Counted from the stretch's first letter, positions 47,886 through 59,918 are shown. The stretch: 64,000 bases of DNA from Amorphophallus konjac (GCA_022559845.1 CM040118.1:441500053-441564052), one strand, 5' to 3'. The notes: a model not told the origin generated them from the sequence alone. A program made the numbers and translations.

Positions 47886-48538
47886 ATTCTCCCCGGGTGG
47901 GAGAAACTCGACCCTGTCGAGTAAGGGTATGCATCGCTCCTGTATCGCTCCAAAAGGTCCGGATCGATCCGCTGCAACTCGCCATGTGTGATCCAAGTGT
48001 CCTCAGTAGCGGGCAATCCTCTCCATCGCACTAGGTAGTGCGGGTAAGATCCACTCCTGGTAACTGTCACTTGCTCGTCCAGTATACGATCTATATGCTC
48101 ACGCTGCCGTGAAAAAGGGGCTAGAGGTGGAAGTGGACACTCAGGTGTGGGATCACTCTCAAGGGGAGGAGATGGCTCAAAAGGCTCACTAGGGATCATC
48201 GCTGGGTCCCTATATGCAACAAGATCCGATACATTGAAGGTAGAGCTTATACCATATTCCTCGGGCAGGTCCACAACATACGCATTGGATCCAACGCGTT
48301 TCAACACTCTAAAGGGACCGGCTCCGCGAGCTTGCAACTTCTTAACGGTTCCAGAGGGAAACCGTTCAGGTCTTACCCTGATCATGACATATTCACCCTC
48401 TTGGAACTCTCGGTGGTGTCGATGGACATCGGCTAACTCCTTGTACCGTGCTTTTCTGGCCTCAACTGTGACGACGGACATCGTCATGCAGACTCCTAAC
48501 ATGTTTAGCAAAAGAAAAGAAACACAGGATGCACACAC
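47762..48538 (-). CDS. Integrase C-terminus plus chromodomain, partial
   Basis: 258-residue frame. Around residues 20-110 is the chromovirus integrase C-terminal region (EFQEGEYVMIRVRPERFPSG, then ARGAGPFRVLKRVGSNAYVV). Around residues 160-190 is a chromodomain (HYLVRWRGLPATEDTW followed by an acidic/Leu helix). The last about 40 residues run through the polypurine tract into the 3' LTR. The integrase zinc finger and D-D-E core are missing. The N-terminal 15 or so residues look out of frame relative to integrase, so the true start is unclear. In active chromoviruses this domain steers integration to chromatin; here it would be relevant only if expressed as a fragment. Confidence 0.8.
   Translation of the reverse strand: MCASCVSFLLLNMLGVCMTMSVVTVEARKARYKELADVHRHHREFQEGEYVMIRVRPERFPSGTVKKLQARGAGPFRVLKRVGSNAYVVDLPEEYGISSTFNVSDLVAYRDPAMIPSEPFEPSPPLESDPTPECPLPPLAPFSRQREHIDRILDEQVTVTRSGSYPHYLVRWRGLPATEDTWITHGELQRIDPDLLERYRSDAYPYSTGSSFSHPGRIGADTRAVDRHDTSSHRYRTRSTTRATSASIWLGDSLETPP
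47886..47915 (-). other. G2 polypurine tract region
   Basis: Minus strand ...cccacccggggagaat before the LTR. Like G1's tract, it is embedded in the chromodomain-tail reading frame. Confidence 0.5.
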
Positions 48539-48619
48539 GACCTAACATGCTTACCAAAAGAAAAGAAACACACGGATGCACACACGACCCTAAACAACCC
48601 TACAGTTAGTAAAACCCAA

Positions 48620-48982
48620 TCATATGCAAGGTGGTCCAGGACATCCGAATGTGTGCCATGCATGCATTTGACATAACCGGAGGTTAATGTCATGGTGGAC
48701 TCCTAGACATCCTACGATGCACCAACCATGGACATGGGGTTTGGATGTGGGAAGTTCGGGAGGTTTGGGTGGTTGAGGTGCCCCGGGGAAACCAAAGTCC
48801 TCATTACCCCCAAATGACGGTTCGGAACTATTGCCATGTAAAGGTTGCCAGGCCCGAGTAGGAGGGGTGTGATAGTGGACTTCCTTAAAAAGGTGGAATG
48901 GAGGTTGTGGGCCAAAGGGCCCATGAAGAAAGGGATCGAAGGGATCAAAGAATGTGTGACCCCTCGATATGGATTCCCTCAT
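48620..48982 (-). pseudogene. Displaced 3' end of G2 gag frame
   Basis: Matches the C-terminal part of the G1 gag frame (GHTFFDPFDPF and MHAWHTFGCPGPP), but is out of frame with the gag at 49006-50625, so an indel near 49000 separates it. Bases 48539-48619 have no gene. Confidence 0.6.
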
Positions 48983-49005
48983 TTCAAGGTCCCATGTGTG
49001 GAATT

Positions 49006-50625
49006 CTAGAAGGTGTTGATGGTCACCTTCATCCGTGAAGGGAGATGAGACGGTGGGGGTATGATGGTGGACTCTCTCGAAAAGGTGGTGTAAATATGGT
49101 GGGTCACGGAGTCCATAAGAGAGTGGGTCACGGAGTCCATAAGAGGATGGTGTAAATATGGTGGGTCACGGAGTCCATAAGAGAGTGGGTCACGGAGTCC
49201 ATAACAGGAGATGAGACTAGGCTTCCATAAATCACTATCCCACATTTGGAAATCTTGGAGGTGTAAATGATCACCTTCATTCATTACGAGAGATGGGACG
49301 ACAGTCATAGGTAGAAAGTAAGATTCCTCCATTGGGCAAAGGGGAATGAAGTTGGACTCGACCGGCAAAGGGAGGAGTAGAAGAACCTCCGTGGTAACAT
49401 GACCCACAGTGTACACGGAGGTGATGGACCCTAGGGATGGATGTGTGAAGCTACGACCTGTAGGTCGATCGAAGCGTGGGGCCAACAAGTGCGTAAATGT
49501 CAACTGCCGGTCTAATCCTTTAAGAAGATCATCTAATGTATCCACATGGTGACTAGACCGGAAGGTGGTATGGAATGAGTTGACCAGCACTAATGGTAGG
49601 GTAGGGTCCATGGATGGGAGGAGAGATGGGGCCAAGCCGTTCTTGAGCCATCTAAGAAGTGGTTCGGCTATGAAAAGTGTACCCGTTAGAAACACGGGTG
49701 GCTCGGGCTTTGGCGGCTCCAAATGAGAGGGCTCCGAAATAAGATCGGAAGGTGAGGTTTCTCCAACCCCTTTATCCCCTAGGGCTAGAGATGTCTGAGT
49801 GGGACACTGTCCGGCAAAGTGGCCAAACCCCTGGCAGCGATAACACTGTTGTCGTGATCCTCTACGCTCCTTGATAAGTGGGTCCCTACCCTTATCCTCC
49901 TGACGGACAGGGGGTGTAGGCAATGGGGCTCTCGTGGGTGGGGGAAGAGGATGCACCAAGATGGGGAGAGGACCTCGGGATGGCACTCTAGATGACACTG
50001 GATTGGGACTACCGGTTGCTACCTCCTTAGGGTCATGCTTGGTTCTATCTCGGATAGGAGGTAGGCAAGGGGGAAGCAGGGACTCAATATAATCACACTT
50101 CCTATCCACCTTATCCAAAATGATTTGGAAGAGTTTGGCAATGGTGGGGTTTGGAGTAGGAGCGATGTGATGGACTCCCCCATATGAAGTCGGCCTAGTC
50201 GTGGACCTAGGCTCTTCTACATGCGCGGTGCGTTGCCTCCGATTATGGCCCACTTGGGTGGATGTGATTGGGTGGGGTCGGTTGGAGGTGACCGGGCCGG
50301 GTAGGTAGACCTTCCTAAGTTCGTCCTTCATCTCATGCCACGACTCGATGGGCCTTTGCCTCCTAATCTCTCTCATGCGCTCAATGCTCTCCCATTTCCA
50401 GGCGGCTTTGTGGACAAGCCTCTCTCGGGCAAAACTAACTTGCATGGCATCGGACATAGTATAACAATCAAAGTATGTGTCCATGACGGCTTCCCACTTG
50501 AGGTAGTCGCCTGGGTCATTGGAGCCATAAAAGTCCGAGGCTTCGGGCCTATGGAAGTGGAGTGGGTGGTTGCCAAGCCCATGGGTGGACCAACTGCCAT
50601 ATTGCCCGGGTGATTGGGAATCCAT
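49006..50625 (-). CDS. gag: G2 Gag with CCHC knuckle and unknown C-terminal domain
   Basis: Open 539-residue frame beginning about 360 bp after the primer site. Residues 25-110 are chromovirus gag core (DFYGSNDPGDYLKWEAVMDT, RPIESWHEMKDELRKVYLPG). Residues 261-274 are a zinc knuckle (CYRCQGFGHFAGQC). From about residue 300 a region (PEPPVFLTGTLFIAEPLL, HVDTLDDLLKGLD, VTTEVLLLLPLP) is shared with G1 and stands where protease would be, but has no D-T/S-G motif. The last about 50 residues are repetitive (GLRDPLSYGLRDPP) because of a DNA tandem repeat. Intact, unlike the G1 gag copies. Confidence 0.85.
   Translation of the reverse strand: MDSQSPGQYGSWSTHGLGNHPLHFHRPEASDFYGSNDPGDYLKWEAVMDTYFDCYTMSDAMQVSFARERLVHKAAWKWESIERMREIRRQRPIESWHEMKDELRKVYLPGPVTSNRPHPITSTQVGHNRRQRTAHVEEPRSTTRPTSYGGVHHIAPTPNPTIAKLFQIILDKVDRKCDYIESLLPPCLPPIRDRTKHDPKEVATGSPNPVSSRVPSRGPLPILVHPLPPPTRAPLPTPPVRQEDKGRDPLIKERRGSRQQCYRCQGFGHFAGQCPTQTSLALGDKGVGETSPSDLISEPSHLEPPKPEPPVFLTGTLFIAEPLLRWLKNGLAPSLLPSMDPTLPLVLVNSFHTTFRSSHHVDTLDDLLKGLDRQLTFTHLLAPRFDRPTGRSFTHPSLGSITSVYTVGHVTTEVLLLLPLPVESNFIPLCPMEESYFLPMTVVPSLVMNEGDHLHLQDFQMWDSDLWKPSLISCYGLRDPLSYGLRDPPYLHHPLMDSVTHSLMDSVTHHIYTTFSRESTIIPPPSHLPSRMKVTINTF
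49073..49205. repeat. Tandem repeat in the G2 gag end
   Basis: Four copies of gggtcacggagtccataa arranged as two larger units of about 62 bp. It alters the C-terminus of gag and may explain the shift of the downstream gag end. Confidence 0.85.
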
Positions 50626-50985
50626 GGGAAGTTGAGGGGGTGGGAACTACATGTTAGACATGCCAACACTTGGACACGACACTAGACCGGCTATGCAAGG
50701 TTGGAATGCACTAACTAATGCAAACACCGACTAATGCACCTAGACCTAACCAATATCGGGTACGTGACGGAGATAAGCGACCCGAAGATCACTCGCGCAA
50801 GTACGCTACCCTCCCGATAGGCATAACCTAACGTTCGGGCAACGCCTTTTAATATACCGAGCTATTAGGTGAAATGCAATTTGAAACAGTCTCTTTTTTT
50901 TTTTTTGAAAATAATGATGATCCTAGACTCGACTTAGACCATGATGCATGCAAGACTTACGCAATGACTACCCTAGACTCAACCT

Positions 50986-50997
50986 GCTCTGATACCA
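50986..50997 (-). other. G2 primer-binding site (tRNA-iMet)
   Basis: Minus strand TGGTATCAGAGC three bases after the LTR end. The leader 50626-50985 has no gene. Confidence 0.9.
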
Positions 50998-51000
50998 AAC

Positions 51001-53287
51001 TGATGCAGGACGGACACGGGAGACGACACCATAAGGTGCCACCCTCGGACTCTAGATGAAGACGCGACCAGCAATACACACCAGGGAGACACTAAGCCCG
51101 ACACTACGAGCTCCTAGTGGCAAAACGTCGCTAACAGAAGTGAAGCTCACTCGTCGTCCCAAGCGAGGGAAAGCGCGGACCGTGCGCGGTTAAGGAACCG
51201 GCGGAGGTCAAGGGTAGTCCGACTCAACTTCCGGACTCGGATCGAGTCACGGGACGGGTCACACTCACTCTCACAGCGGTGACATGGACACACGGGCTAG
51301 TACCTACACTCTCGGCAGTGGCAGAAGACCGTATACTAGCTAAGCAAATGAACGCCAAGAAGTTAAGACTTTACCTCCACGCACCCAGCGTGGCGAAGAC
51401 AACCCCGGCCAATCGCGGACTCCCGGTTAACACAATTTTACAGAAATACAATAATTTGACCCACTCCACGCATGGAGTTAAAAGGTCACATGCGGGGCCC
51501 GGGAATCACGCAAATTGGGTTGACGGGCAGCATCTTGATGTCGCCCGACGGTGCCGAACTCCGCGTTTTCGTGCTTTCCGAACAGCGGGTTCTGCGGGCC
51601 CGTGGGGCCCACGGGTGGTGCTGGCCTCCGGATCTGCAGGAGTGGGTCCCACTGTGGTGGGGACCCCTGGTGGCGCATCTCCACGGAAGGCGGTCGGCCG
51701 GGAACACCGACCGGTGGCCGAACAACTCCGATCTCCAAGCTTTTGGAATGCTGCCCACGGATTTCTGCTTGCTGTTTTCAGGTGCGCGCTCCGACGAAAA
51801 TGGCCGCTGTGATCAGCCCCGTCGCCGGAATGGGATGAAACCAGCGCCTTTGGAAAGAGGACTCAAAATCCTCCAACCTAGAGCCAGTGGATTCCTCTGA
51901 ACCTGCGCGGACCTGGACCTTAACTAATTTACAATTCTATGCTACACAGTTCTAGAACTCTCAGTTCAGCATATCATTTCCCTGTAAATGGCCGTTGACC
52001 GCCTACTTACATTGGGATTCAGACTTCGAGCTCTTCTTCAAAGCTGTAGATATTCAAACCACGAAGCTGGGAAAGTTTTTAGAATTGGATTTGGAGGTGG
52101 TGGAGATTTGATATGATTTTTGGAGTGACTAGTGGTCGGATCTGGGAACAGCAGGATAGAACTGTAGATGGGACTGAGAACGAAATTTGGAAAATATTAG
52201 ATGGATGAACTAGACATTTAGAAAAATTGTGGATGAAGGGATCGATGGAAGGAAACTCAAGTAAAATTTTTGGGACTAAAAAAAATCAAAAAGTGGACCT
52301 AAGACCTATAACTTAGGGCGGAGATGAATCTGGACAGACTGCTGGCAGAACTGAAATAGAAGAGTGGAAGAAAATCTAAAAATATGGAACGGGATCTGAA
52401 TGACAAACCAATTTTTTTAAGACTTCCTTGACACCTATGGAACCTCCAGTAAAATCCCCAGGTCTATCAGAGCTCTTGGCTGAGTTGGGAATTTCGTGGG
52501 AGTTGCTGTGGTACTGCACGGGCAGAACTCCGATGAAGACGATGGCGGTGCGGTGGCGGCTCGTGGCGGCGGCGAGGATGACCGGAACTGATACGGGAGG
52601 AGTCACACCTCCAGAGGCAACCTTCACAGCTGCAAGGGGGGAGAGAGGGTCGCACCAAGCTGGAGCTCCAACAATTTCTTTGATTCAAAATGGCATTAAT
52701 TCATCAAAATGGGAAAATACAAGCATATATAGGTCACCCATCTAATCCATCCTCCACCGTTGGATCTAGGGGTGTGAGATGGAGGGTTGGGATGGCTTGT
52801 GACCATTCCACAAAAATACAATTAAAAAAATAAGGGGGGGACAGCCTATTGACTAGGGGGGGAACAAGCTTGACATGGTAGGTGGGTGTTGGTTGGAAAT
52901 GTTGACTATTTTGGTCCCTTGTCCCCCATGTGGACAATTGACCATTCAAACTTCTAGATGTCCCATGTGGCATGTTGACTGACCCCACGTGGGACCCTAG
53001 GCTGAGGTGGCCCAATGGGGTGGGGCCTGGGGGGCCCGTGGGGCCCACGGGGTCCGAATTGCACCTAAGCCCGTATTACAATCAAAATGGCAAACCGAAT
53101 GCAACGAAATAAACACAAATTAAACACACATAAAGTCTAACTAAATATAATAAATGGGGAGGCTCAAGGCGGAGTCTCCAGGCTGTCTCCGAGCCAGATG
53201 GACGCTGAGGTGGCTCGTGTCGTGCTCCGCGTGCGGTACCGGTGGCTCGGCGTATCGTGCCGAGCAACTGCTCGGGTGTCCGCACCA
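51001..53287 (-). mobile_element. G2 5' LTR
   Basis: 2287 bp; TATA-like CTATATATG at about 52724-52732 on the minus strand. Few differences from the 3' LTR, so insertion is fairly recent. Confidence 0.93.
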
Positions 53288-53292
53288 ACTTG

Positions 53293-54760
53293 TGCTTAGA
53301 AAGTTTGATATATGGAGTGAATAAAATTGATGATTGGATTGAGTTTGAGCTTTGGGTTTTGGGCTTTGGGTTTTTTCCTTGATGTGATTGCGTAGGTTGG
53401 GATAAGACTTTAACATTCACACGGTCACGAGCCAACTGAACTTTTCAGCTTCAACCTGCCCCTGCACACATAAAAATACAGAAAATAGATTAAATCTATT
53501 TTAGGCTTAACCCCTTGCCTATAATAAGTTAGGAAATGACCAGTTCTTGATTTTTGGTCAAGGGGGTAGGCCTTATTAAATAGGTAAATAACAAATGTCA
53601 AATGAATGCAATGGATGCTATGAATGTAAATAAAAAAAATCTTTTTTTTTGAAATTTTGAAAATATCTGATTTTTGTTTGATTTTGTTTTGGATTTTGAA
53701 CATATTTGATTTTTTTAGACTTTGAAATATATATATTTTTTTGATTTTGAAATATTTGATTTTTTTGGACTTTGAAATATTTGATTTTGAAATATTTGAT
53801 TTTTTTGAGTTTTGAAATATTGATTTTTTTTTATTTTGAAATATTTGATTTTTTTGGACTTTGAAAAAATTTTTTCGATTTTGAAATATTTGACTTTTTT
53901 TTGGATTTTGAAATATTCGATTTTTTTTAGATTTTGAAATATTTGATTTTTTTGGATTTTGAAATATTCAATTTTTTTGTTGGATTTTGAAACTAGCTTA
54001 GACTTGACAATAGGGAACCTCCCATCTCACCAGGGGCCTCCCGGGCTCAATGTGCAATATGAAGGACCGCCCGTGGCCGGTGCTAACTTTGCTTTAACGG
54101 TGCCTCTACTGAGGCCATATCCGGGGTAAGATCTATTCCTTGAAAAATAAAACAGATTTTAACAGAAAAGCTGGCGATAGGTAAAGAGGTTTTTAGGGCT
54201 TGAGTTCTTCTCGCGACACCCCCTTTTTAAAGAATTTGGTCTGTTGTGCCGGAGGTTTGTGTCCATCCTCGAACCTACTTCCGCTCTAGGCACGCATACG
54301 ACCGGGCTCATAACGTCCCGCGGGGAAATTGTACTGCCACTCTTGTCGTGCCTAGTTTTATTGTTTTGGGGACTTTCAAAGTTTTTTTGAGAGCTTCGAG
54401 CTTACGAGCTTTTAGCCTTGATGTTTGCCCCTTTTCTTCATTCCTTTATTTCTTTTCTTTCTTGTTATTTTACTGAATAAGGTCATAATGGACTGCCCCT
54501 ATTTGAGACCTCTTTTATTGGGGGGGTCTAGATCGGTTCTCGCCCCCTTATTCACCCTTTGACCCTATTTTCAGCCGAGAGAGAAGGAAAAAATAAGGAC
54601 TTTCACCCTCCCCGAAGCATGGCCAAAGCAGAAACGGTGTTATGCAAAAGAAGGAAATCGACCCACGGGGGTTGTGTGGTGTGTGAAATGTTGAACCGGG
54701 GATTTCCTTTCGTGATCAAGTGAAGGCGCACCCCGCCACCAAGTCATTGCTGATTTTACT
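53293..54760. other. Tat region between antisense gene 2 and pol, with A/T tandem array
   Basis: Resumes the Tat element after G2. No coding sequence. 53640-53995 is a degenerate tandem array of ttttgaaatatttgattttt-like units with 20-35 bp periodicity. The convergent transcripts of pol and antisense gene 2 would both end here, so terminators may lie here, but I cannot locate one. Confidence 0.6.
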
Positions 54761-54880
54761 CTATGGATAAAAACGTTTTAAATATAGCCTATTCCACGGA
54801 TTTGGTAATTTTTCACCCTCCGCGTTGATTAGACGATACGCATTACCCGGATAGACTTCCTTAACTACAAACGGCCCTTC

Positions 54881-55903
54881 CTAGTTGGGTTGCAGCTTAG
54901 ACCTGGGACCTGCTGACCTGATAAATTTGCGTTTCAAAATCATATTACCCACTTGGAATTTCCGTTCGATAATCTTCTTTTGAAAATACCGTGAGACATG
55001 CTTTTGATAAACCGAAACATAATTGGCCGCGTTAAGCCTCTTCTCGTCTAAGAGTTCCAGTTGGACTAGCAACGCCTCTCGACGCTCGTCGAGATTTAGT
55101 TCTTTATCCAGCTGCACCCTTAGGGAAGGGATCAAGATCTCGTATGGGAGTACCACCTCCATCCCATAGGTGAGAGCAAAAGGAGTTTGTCCCATGGGAG
55201 TATGGACGGAGGTGCGATAAGCCCATAGAGCTTCTACCAGTTTATCGGCCCAATCAGCGAATTTGTGTGACTCGCATGTTTTCTTGATTATTTTAAGAAG
55301 GGTTTTATTCATGGCCTCAGCCTGGCCATTACCTTGGGGGTAGTATGGTGATGAATGATGCAATGATATATTAAACTTCTTACAGAGGTCCCGGAGTTCT
55401 TGAGAAACGAATTGAGGCCCGTTGTCGATGACGATATCACTTGGGACTCCAAACTGCAAGATGATATTCTTCAGGATGAAGTGGCATACTGTGGTGGCTT
55501 TGATTTCTGCATAGGCTTCTACTTCCACCCACTTGGTGAAGTACTCCGTAGCCATCAGGATGAAGGACTTCTGCTTGACTGCGGAATTCGGGTCACCGAG
55601 AGGTCCGATGATATCAAAGGCCCACATGGAAAATGGCCAAGGAACAGAAAGAGGATGAAGAGAAGAAGCAGGAGCATGGATCTTGTCAGCATGGAGCTGG
55701 CATTGAAGACACCTACGGACATAGGTGGAACAATTTTCCTCTAGGGTCGGCCAGTAATAGTCCTGCCTAAGAATCTTCTTCGCCAACGCCTGCCCATTTA
55801 CGTGCCCTCCACACTCACTGGAGTGAGCTGCTTCTTCTACCTTCCAAGCCTCATCGTCATCTAGACACCTCATTAGAACTCCATTGAGAGCTCGCCTATA
55901 CAA
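54881..55903 (-). pseudogene. Integrase segment of Tat pol
   Basis: 340-residue open stretch with complete HHCC finger and D97-D160-E196 triad (WAFDIIGPLGD, DIVIDNGPQF, GNGQAEAMNK). The conserved tail after the TAG at 54881 continues in frame to about 54761 and has no chromodomain, in contrast to G2. Confidence 0.9.
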
Positions 55904-56134
55904 TTCTCCTGCAACAATCGTGTATCTTGCGACGACTCTTCTAATGGCTTTTCGCTGCTCGGCGTTTACCGTCTATGGGAATGAACAATCTTTACAATAC
56001 TGCTCAATCTCATAATACCATGGCAATTCTTCTTCTTCTATGATCTCCTCAAGCTCAGTTAACGAAACTTCTCTCACCTCTTCCCTTTCTACCTTCCTTT
56101 CCACAGATTTCCTAAGGTTGTCAAACTAGGGATC

Positions 56135-56608
56135 CTAAAGAGAAGGGGTGTCTAACCGCTGGACCACAATGGTCTCAGTGGCACGATTGAGGGGAAATGA
56201 AAGAGAAGAAGCTAGTGATGCCAGGGCATCAGCCAAAATGTTCTGAGAACGGGGAGTGTGAATATAGATAAGCTTCCGGAATTGCCTAGCCAAGAGCATG
56301 ACCAGATCTTGATAGGGCTTAAGCTTAGGGTCACGGGTGCGGTAAGTTGACAAAACTTGACGCAGCACCAAGTAAGAGTCTCGTATGATGTTAAGGTATC
56401 GCGCGCCCAAGAGGTAGGCGTGCTTCAAACCGGCAAGGAGAGCCTCATACTCGGCTATATTATTCGTGACAGGAAATGAGAGTTGATAAGCAATAGGGAT
56501 GGTTACCCCTTCCGGAGTAAGGAGAACGGCGCCGATTCCACTGCCCTGGGAATTGAGAGCACCATCAAAATGGAGAGACCAAAAAGGAAGATGAGTGATT
56601 ACTGCCAA
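56135..56608 (-). pseudogene. Second (archaeal-type) RNase H of Tat pol
   Basis: LHFDGALNSQGSGIG, NIAEYEALLAGL, IIRDSYLV and NILADALASLAS carry the four acidic catalytic residues. The usual G before D-S is R here. This extra domain between RNase H and integrase is the hallmark of Tat elements. Confidence 0.85.
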
Positions 56609-57132
56609 GTGTTCATCAGGGAACTCGTCCTGGATTGAATCAGTGCGAGGGATGGGAGAATGAGCGAGGTGCTCAGCAATGGCATACCCCTTGATTGCTT
56701 TCTAGACGATGAAGGTGATGTCGAACTGGGAAAGAAAGCTCTGCCAGCGAGCTAATCTGCTAGAAAGGACAGACTTTTCAAAAAGATAACGAATGGGGTC
56801 CATTCTAGAGATCAGCCTAACCTCGTGGGCAAGGAAATAGTGTTTAAGCTTCTGAGCTACCCACACTAGCGCTGCACAGGTCTTCTCCATGGCATTATAC
56901 TTGGATTCAGTGGGATTAAACAACCTCGAAAGGTAGTATGTTGCCCTTTCCTTTCCTTCATCATCTACCTGAGCCAGGACAGCTCCTAGGGAGTCCTCAA
57001 TCACAGAAATGTATAGGATCAGGGGTTTCCCAGGGACGGGTGGTTGCAGAACTGGGGGATTAGAAAGATAAACCTTAAGCTCCTCATAGGCCTTTTGGCA
57101 TTATTCATTCCATTCGAACTTTGCTCCCGCCT

Positions 57133-57682
57133 TTAACAATTCATAGAATGGGCGGCATCTTTGTGAGTGTTGAGATATACATCTCTTAATGAATTGTAAA
57201 CATCAATCAAGCCTCGGAGTTCAGTGATGTTCTTAGGCGGCGGCATCTCCATAACAGCCTTTGCTTTATTCGGATCGATCTGAATCCCCCGTTTACTAAC
57301 TATAAACCTGAGTAACTTCCCTGATGCAACTCCAAACATGCATTTCTTTTGATTCATCTTCAATTTACATTCCCTAGCCCTTTGCAACACTTTGGCTAGA
57401 ATGGCGGGGTGTTCCTCTTAGAGACCTCGACTTTACCAAAATATCATCCACGTAAGCTTCTAAATAGACATGCATCATGTCGTGGAAGATAGCCATCATT
57501 GCCCTCTGATAAGTAGCACCTGCATTCTTTAATCCAAATGGCATAACAACATAGCAGTATGTGCCCCAAGGCGTAGTGAACGAGGCCTTCTCTTGATCCT
57601 CAGGAGCCAGACGGATTTGGTTATATCTAGAATAACCATCCATAAATGAGAGGGCTTCATATCTAGCTGTGTTATCCACCAA
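57133..57682 (-). pseudogene. Reverse transcriptase segment of Tat pol
   Basis: 57682-57374 carries the palm with YVDD at residues 77-80. 57390-57133 carries the connection region (NQKKCMFGVASGKLL) in a shifted frame; the frame then returns, so two compensating indels are present. Confidence 0.85.
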
Positions 57683-59603
57683 TACATCAATGTGAGGAAG
57701 CGGGAAATCATCTTTCGGACATGCCTTATTTAAGTCCCTGAAATCAATACAAATCTAAATTTTGCCATCCTTTTTCATTACCGGGACTATGTTTGCCACC
57801 CACTGCGGATATAAAACAACTCTAATAAACTTGGCTTTATGCAATTTGTCGACTTCTTACTTTATCCTTAAGGCCATCTGTGGGTGGAATCTTCTCGCTT
57901 TCTGCTTAACGGGTGTTGCCCCTGGTTTAAGAATCAATCGATGTTCGACCAATGTGGGGTCAAGACCCGGCATGTCCTCATAGGACCAGGCAAACGAATC
58001 GCTATACTCCCTCAAGACCTTGATGAGCTCCTCTTCAACCTGAGGAGGGAGATTAGCAGAAATAAGTATGGGCCTGGGGTCCTCTTCGGTTCCAAGATTA
58101 ATTTACTTAGTGGGTTCATCCACTGCCGAGGACGGTTCGTCAAACCTCTTCAAACCTTGTGCGTACAGATCAGCAGTGTCATCCACATCGCTTTTCTCAT
58201 CATCAGCTGGGTCCTTCTCATTCACAATTTCATATACCCATAATCCGTCATTGCTCCACTCCCCATCCAATTCCTCATCTTCTTCTAAAACAATTACGGT
58301 CTCTACAAACTCTGGGCACCTAAGGAGGGCATGGCACCTCTCAGCCAAATCTTGCAAAAACCTATAAGGGATGGATTTAGGACGACGCATCACCGGGTGC
58401 ACTGCAAACGAGGACGGGCTGACTAGACTCGAACTAGACTCTACCCCACCAACTCCAATAACCTAGGAGACTCTGTACACTGTACACCTAACCTAGGAGA
58501 TAGGAAATCTACTGGAAAAGGAATAGGGGTCTCATGCCCCTGAGAAGCTGAGCAGAACACAGCGTAATCTTCCAATTAAACCTCCATTTTAAAATTGATG
58601 TTTTTTTTTGGAGGCCGGAGGAGATCACGGAACATGAGGACAGAAAAGGAGGTAGTTGCATGGGGAACAAGTCGGGGAAGATGCAATCGAAGAACGGATC
58701 AGAGGATCGAAACCACATCTCGTGGAGTTGAGCATTGGGGGGAGGAGGAGTAAACAAGGTTGAAAGATCAATAGGCGGGCAGCTCCCGCAAGCACATGGA
58801 ACAAATAAAATTTTTGGCGGTCTCTCCGTGAAGTACGGGTCGACCAGAATTGGAGGGGAACGGGGGATAAACCCCAATTGTTGGAACAAAGAGGCAAGAT
58901 GGGACGGGGACAGAGAAAAGATAGTGATAGAGCTCCCCACTTCCCGTGGTCCCCGGTAGACCAGCTACGTTGGAGAATGCTTCACCAGCTGCATCTCCTT
59001 CTTCCTCGGACAGTCTTCTCTTTTACTAAACAACTTTTCAAAACAACCAGCAAAATCTTCCATATCACCCACCAACCCCTTCAGCGGCGGTGGTGGGTCA
59101 TAATCATCACAGGTGGCGTCAACCTTTACATCAGCACATGGCGGTGGTTGCTTCAGAGTGACGGGCTGCAGCGGGCCTTTCACAAAATGTTGTCGATAGT
59201 CCCACGTCAACGGCCCAGAGTCTCCAAGTATTGACATTGCTGAATCACGATAGCCAAGGCCTCGGCGGCCCATCTTCCTGCCTTTAGAGACGGGCTTGGT
59301 CCGTCCCTGTAATTGTGCGTCGAGACCCAGGCTCGGCTGATAACCCAATTTCAGAATCATGTGCCACCCCTTTGAATCTCTTATCTTGGACTTGATCTTG
59401 ACATTTGTTGGTGCAGTGGCGGGCTTGCGTGACGCATATGCCCATGAATAATTCAAGTCTATTACTGACAAAACTAGCCTATTACTTGCCCACAGTGTAG
59501 GGAGAACCTTATCTGTGATGGCATCAACAGACTGGACGGTGGAGATGCTTTGCACTTTAACCACCCGACCCTGGAATGGGAATTTCAGGCATTGATGAGC
59601 GGT

Positions 59604-59918
59604 TCAAGGTACGGCATTTAAACTGTTTATCCATGCACGACCCATAATAGCTTTGAACATTGGGTCTATGTCCAACACGTAAAACTCCACGTCCATAACC
59701 AACGGCCCTAGCTCGGCCTGTACAGTCACGACCCCATGACAAGCACGCCAGGAATTGTCATATGTTGCTATTGTGGTGGGTGTCGGCTTAAGCATATCCT
59801 CTGAAATGTTACAGGCATGGAGGGTACTCAATGGACACACGTTTATCGATGCTCCTGTGTCCACAAGGGTAGACTCAACAGCCACTTTATTCAAAGAAAT
59901 GGTAATATAGAGTGACAT
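59604..59918 (-). pseudogene. Aspartic protease segment
   Basis: Residues 20-23 are the D-T-G-A active site in TLVDTGASINVCP, followed by the flap and the GRAW block near the end. Bounded by stops in place of probable Trp codons on both sides. Confidence 0.85.

Larger units (their letters stand above)
45608..53287 (-). mobile_element. G2: non-autonomous chromovirus with gag and chromodomain end
   Basis: 7680 bp. LTRs 45608-47885 (2278 bp) and 51001-53287 (2287 bp) read TGATGC[A/G]GGACGG...GTCCGCACCA on the plus strand; target duplication ACTTG at 45603-45607 and 53288-53292. Primer site next to the right LTR, so the sense is minus. The internal 3.1 kb codes for gag and, directly after it, only the C-terminal end of integrase with a chromodomain. 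Protease, RT, RNase H and integrase core are deleted. Gag and chromodomain tail resemble G1, but the LTRs are largely different. Confidence 0.92.
54761..58402 (-). pseudogene. pol: Tat-type pol: RT, RNase H, second RNase H, integrase
   Basis: One frame covers 58402 to about 54761 with several stops and a local shift between about 57390 and 57133. RT (57682-57374) keeps FMDGYSRYNQI, PFGLKNAGATYQR and the catalytic YVDD. RNase H 1 is at 57004-56702. The second, archaeal-type RNase H (56608-56135) keeps D15, E53, D77 and D127 of that segment. Integrase (55903-54881) keeps H27/H34-C65/C68 and D97, D160, E196. A TAG at 54881-54883, where a Trp is expected, cuts off the integrase tail. Stops also lie near 58100, 57857, 57756, 57075, 56702 and 55973; most fit C-to-T or G-to-A change at Trp or Gln codons. 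The second RNase H defines the Tat lineage. Confidence 0.85.
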
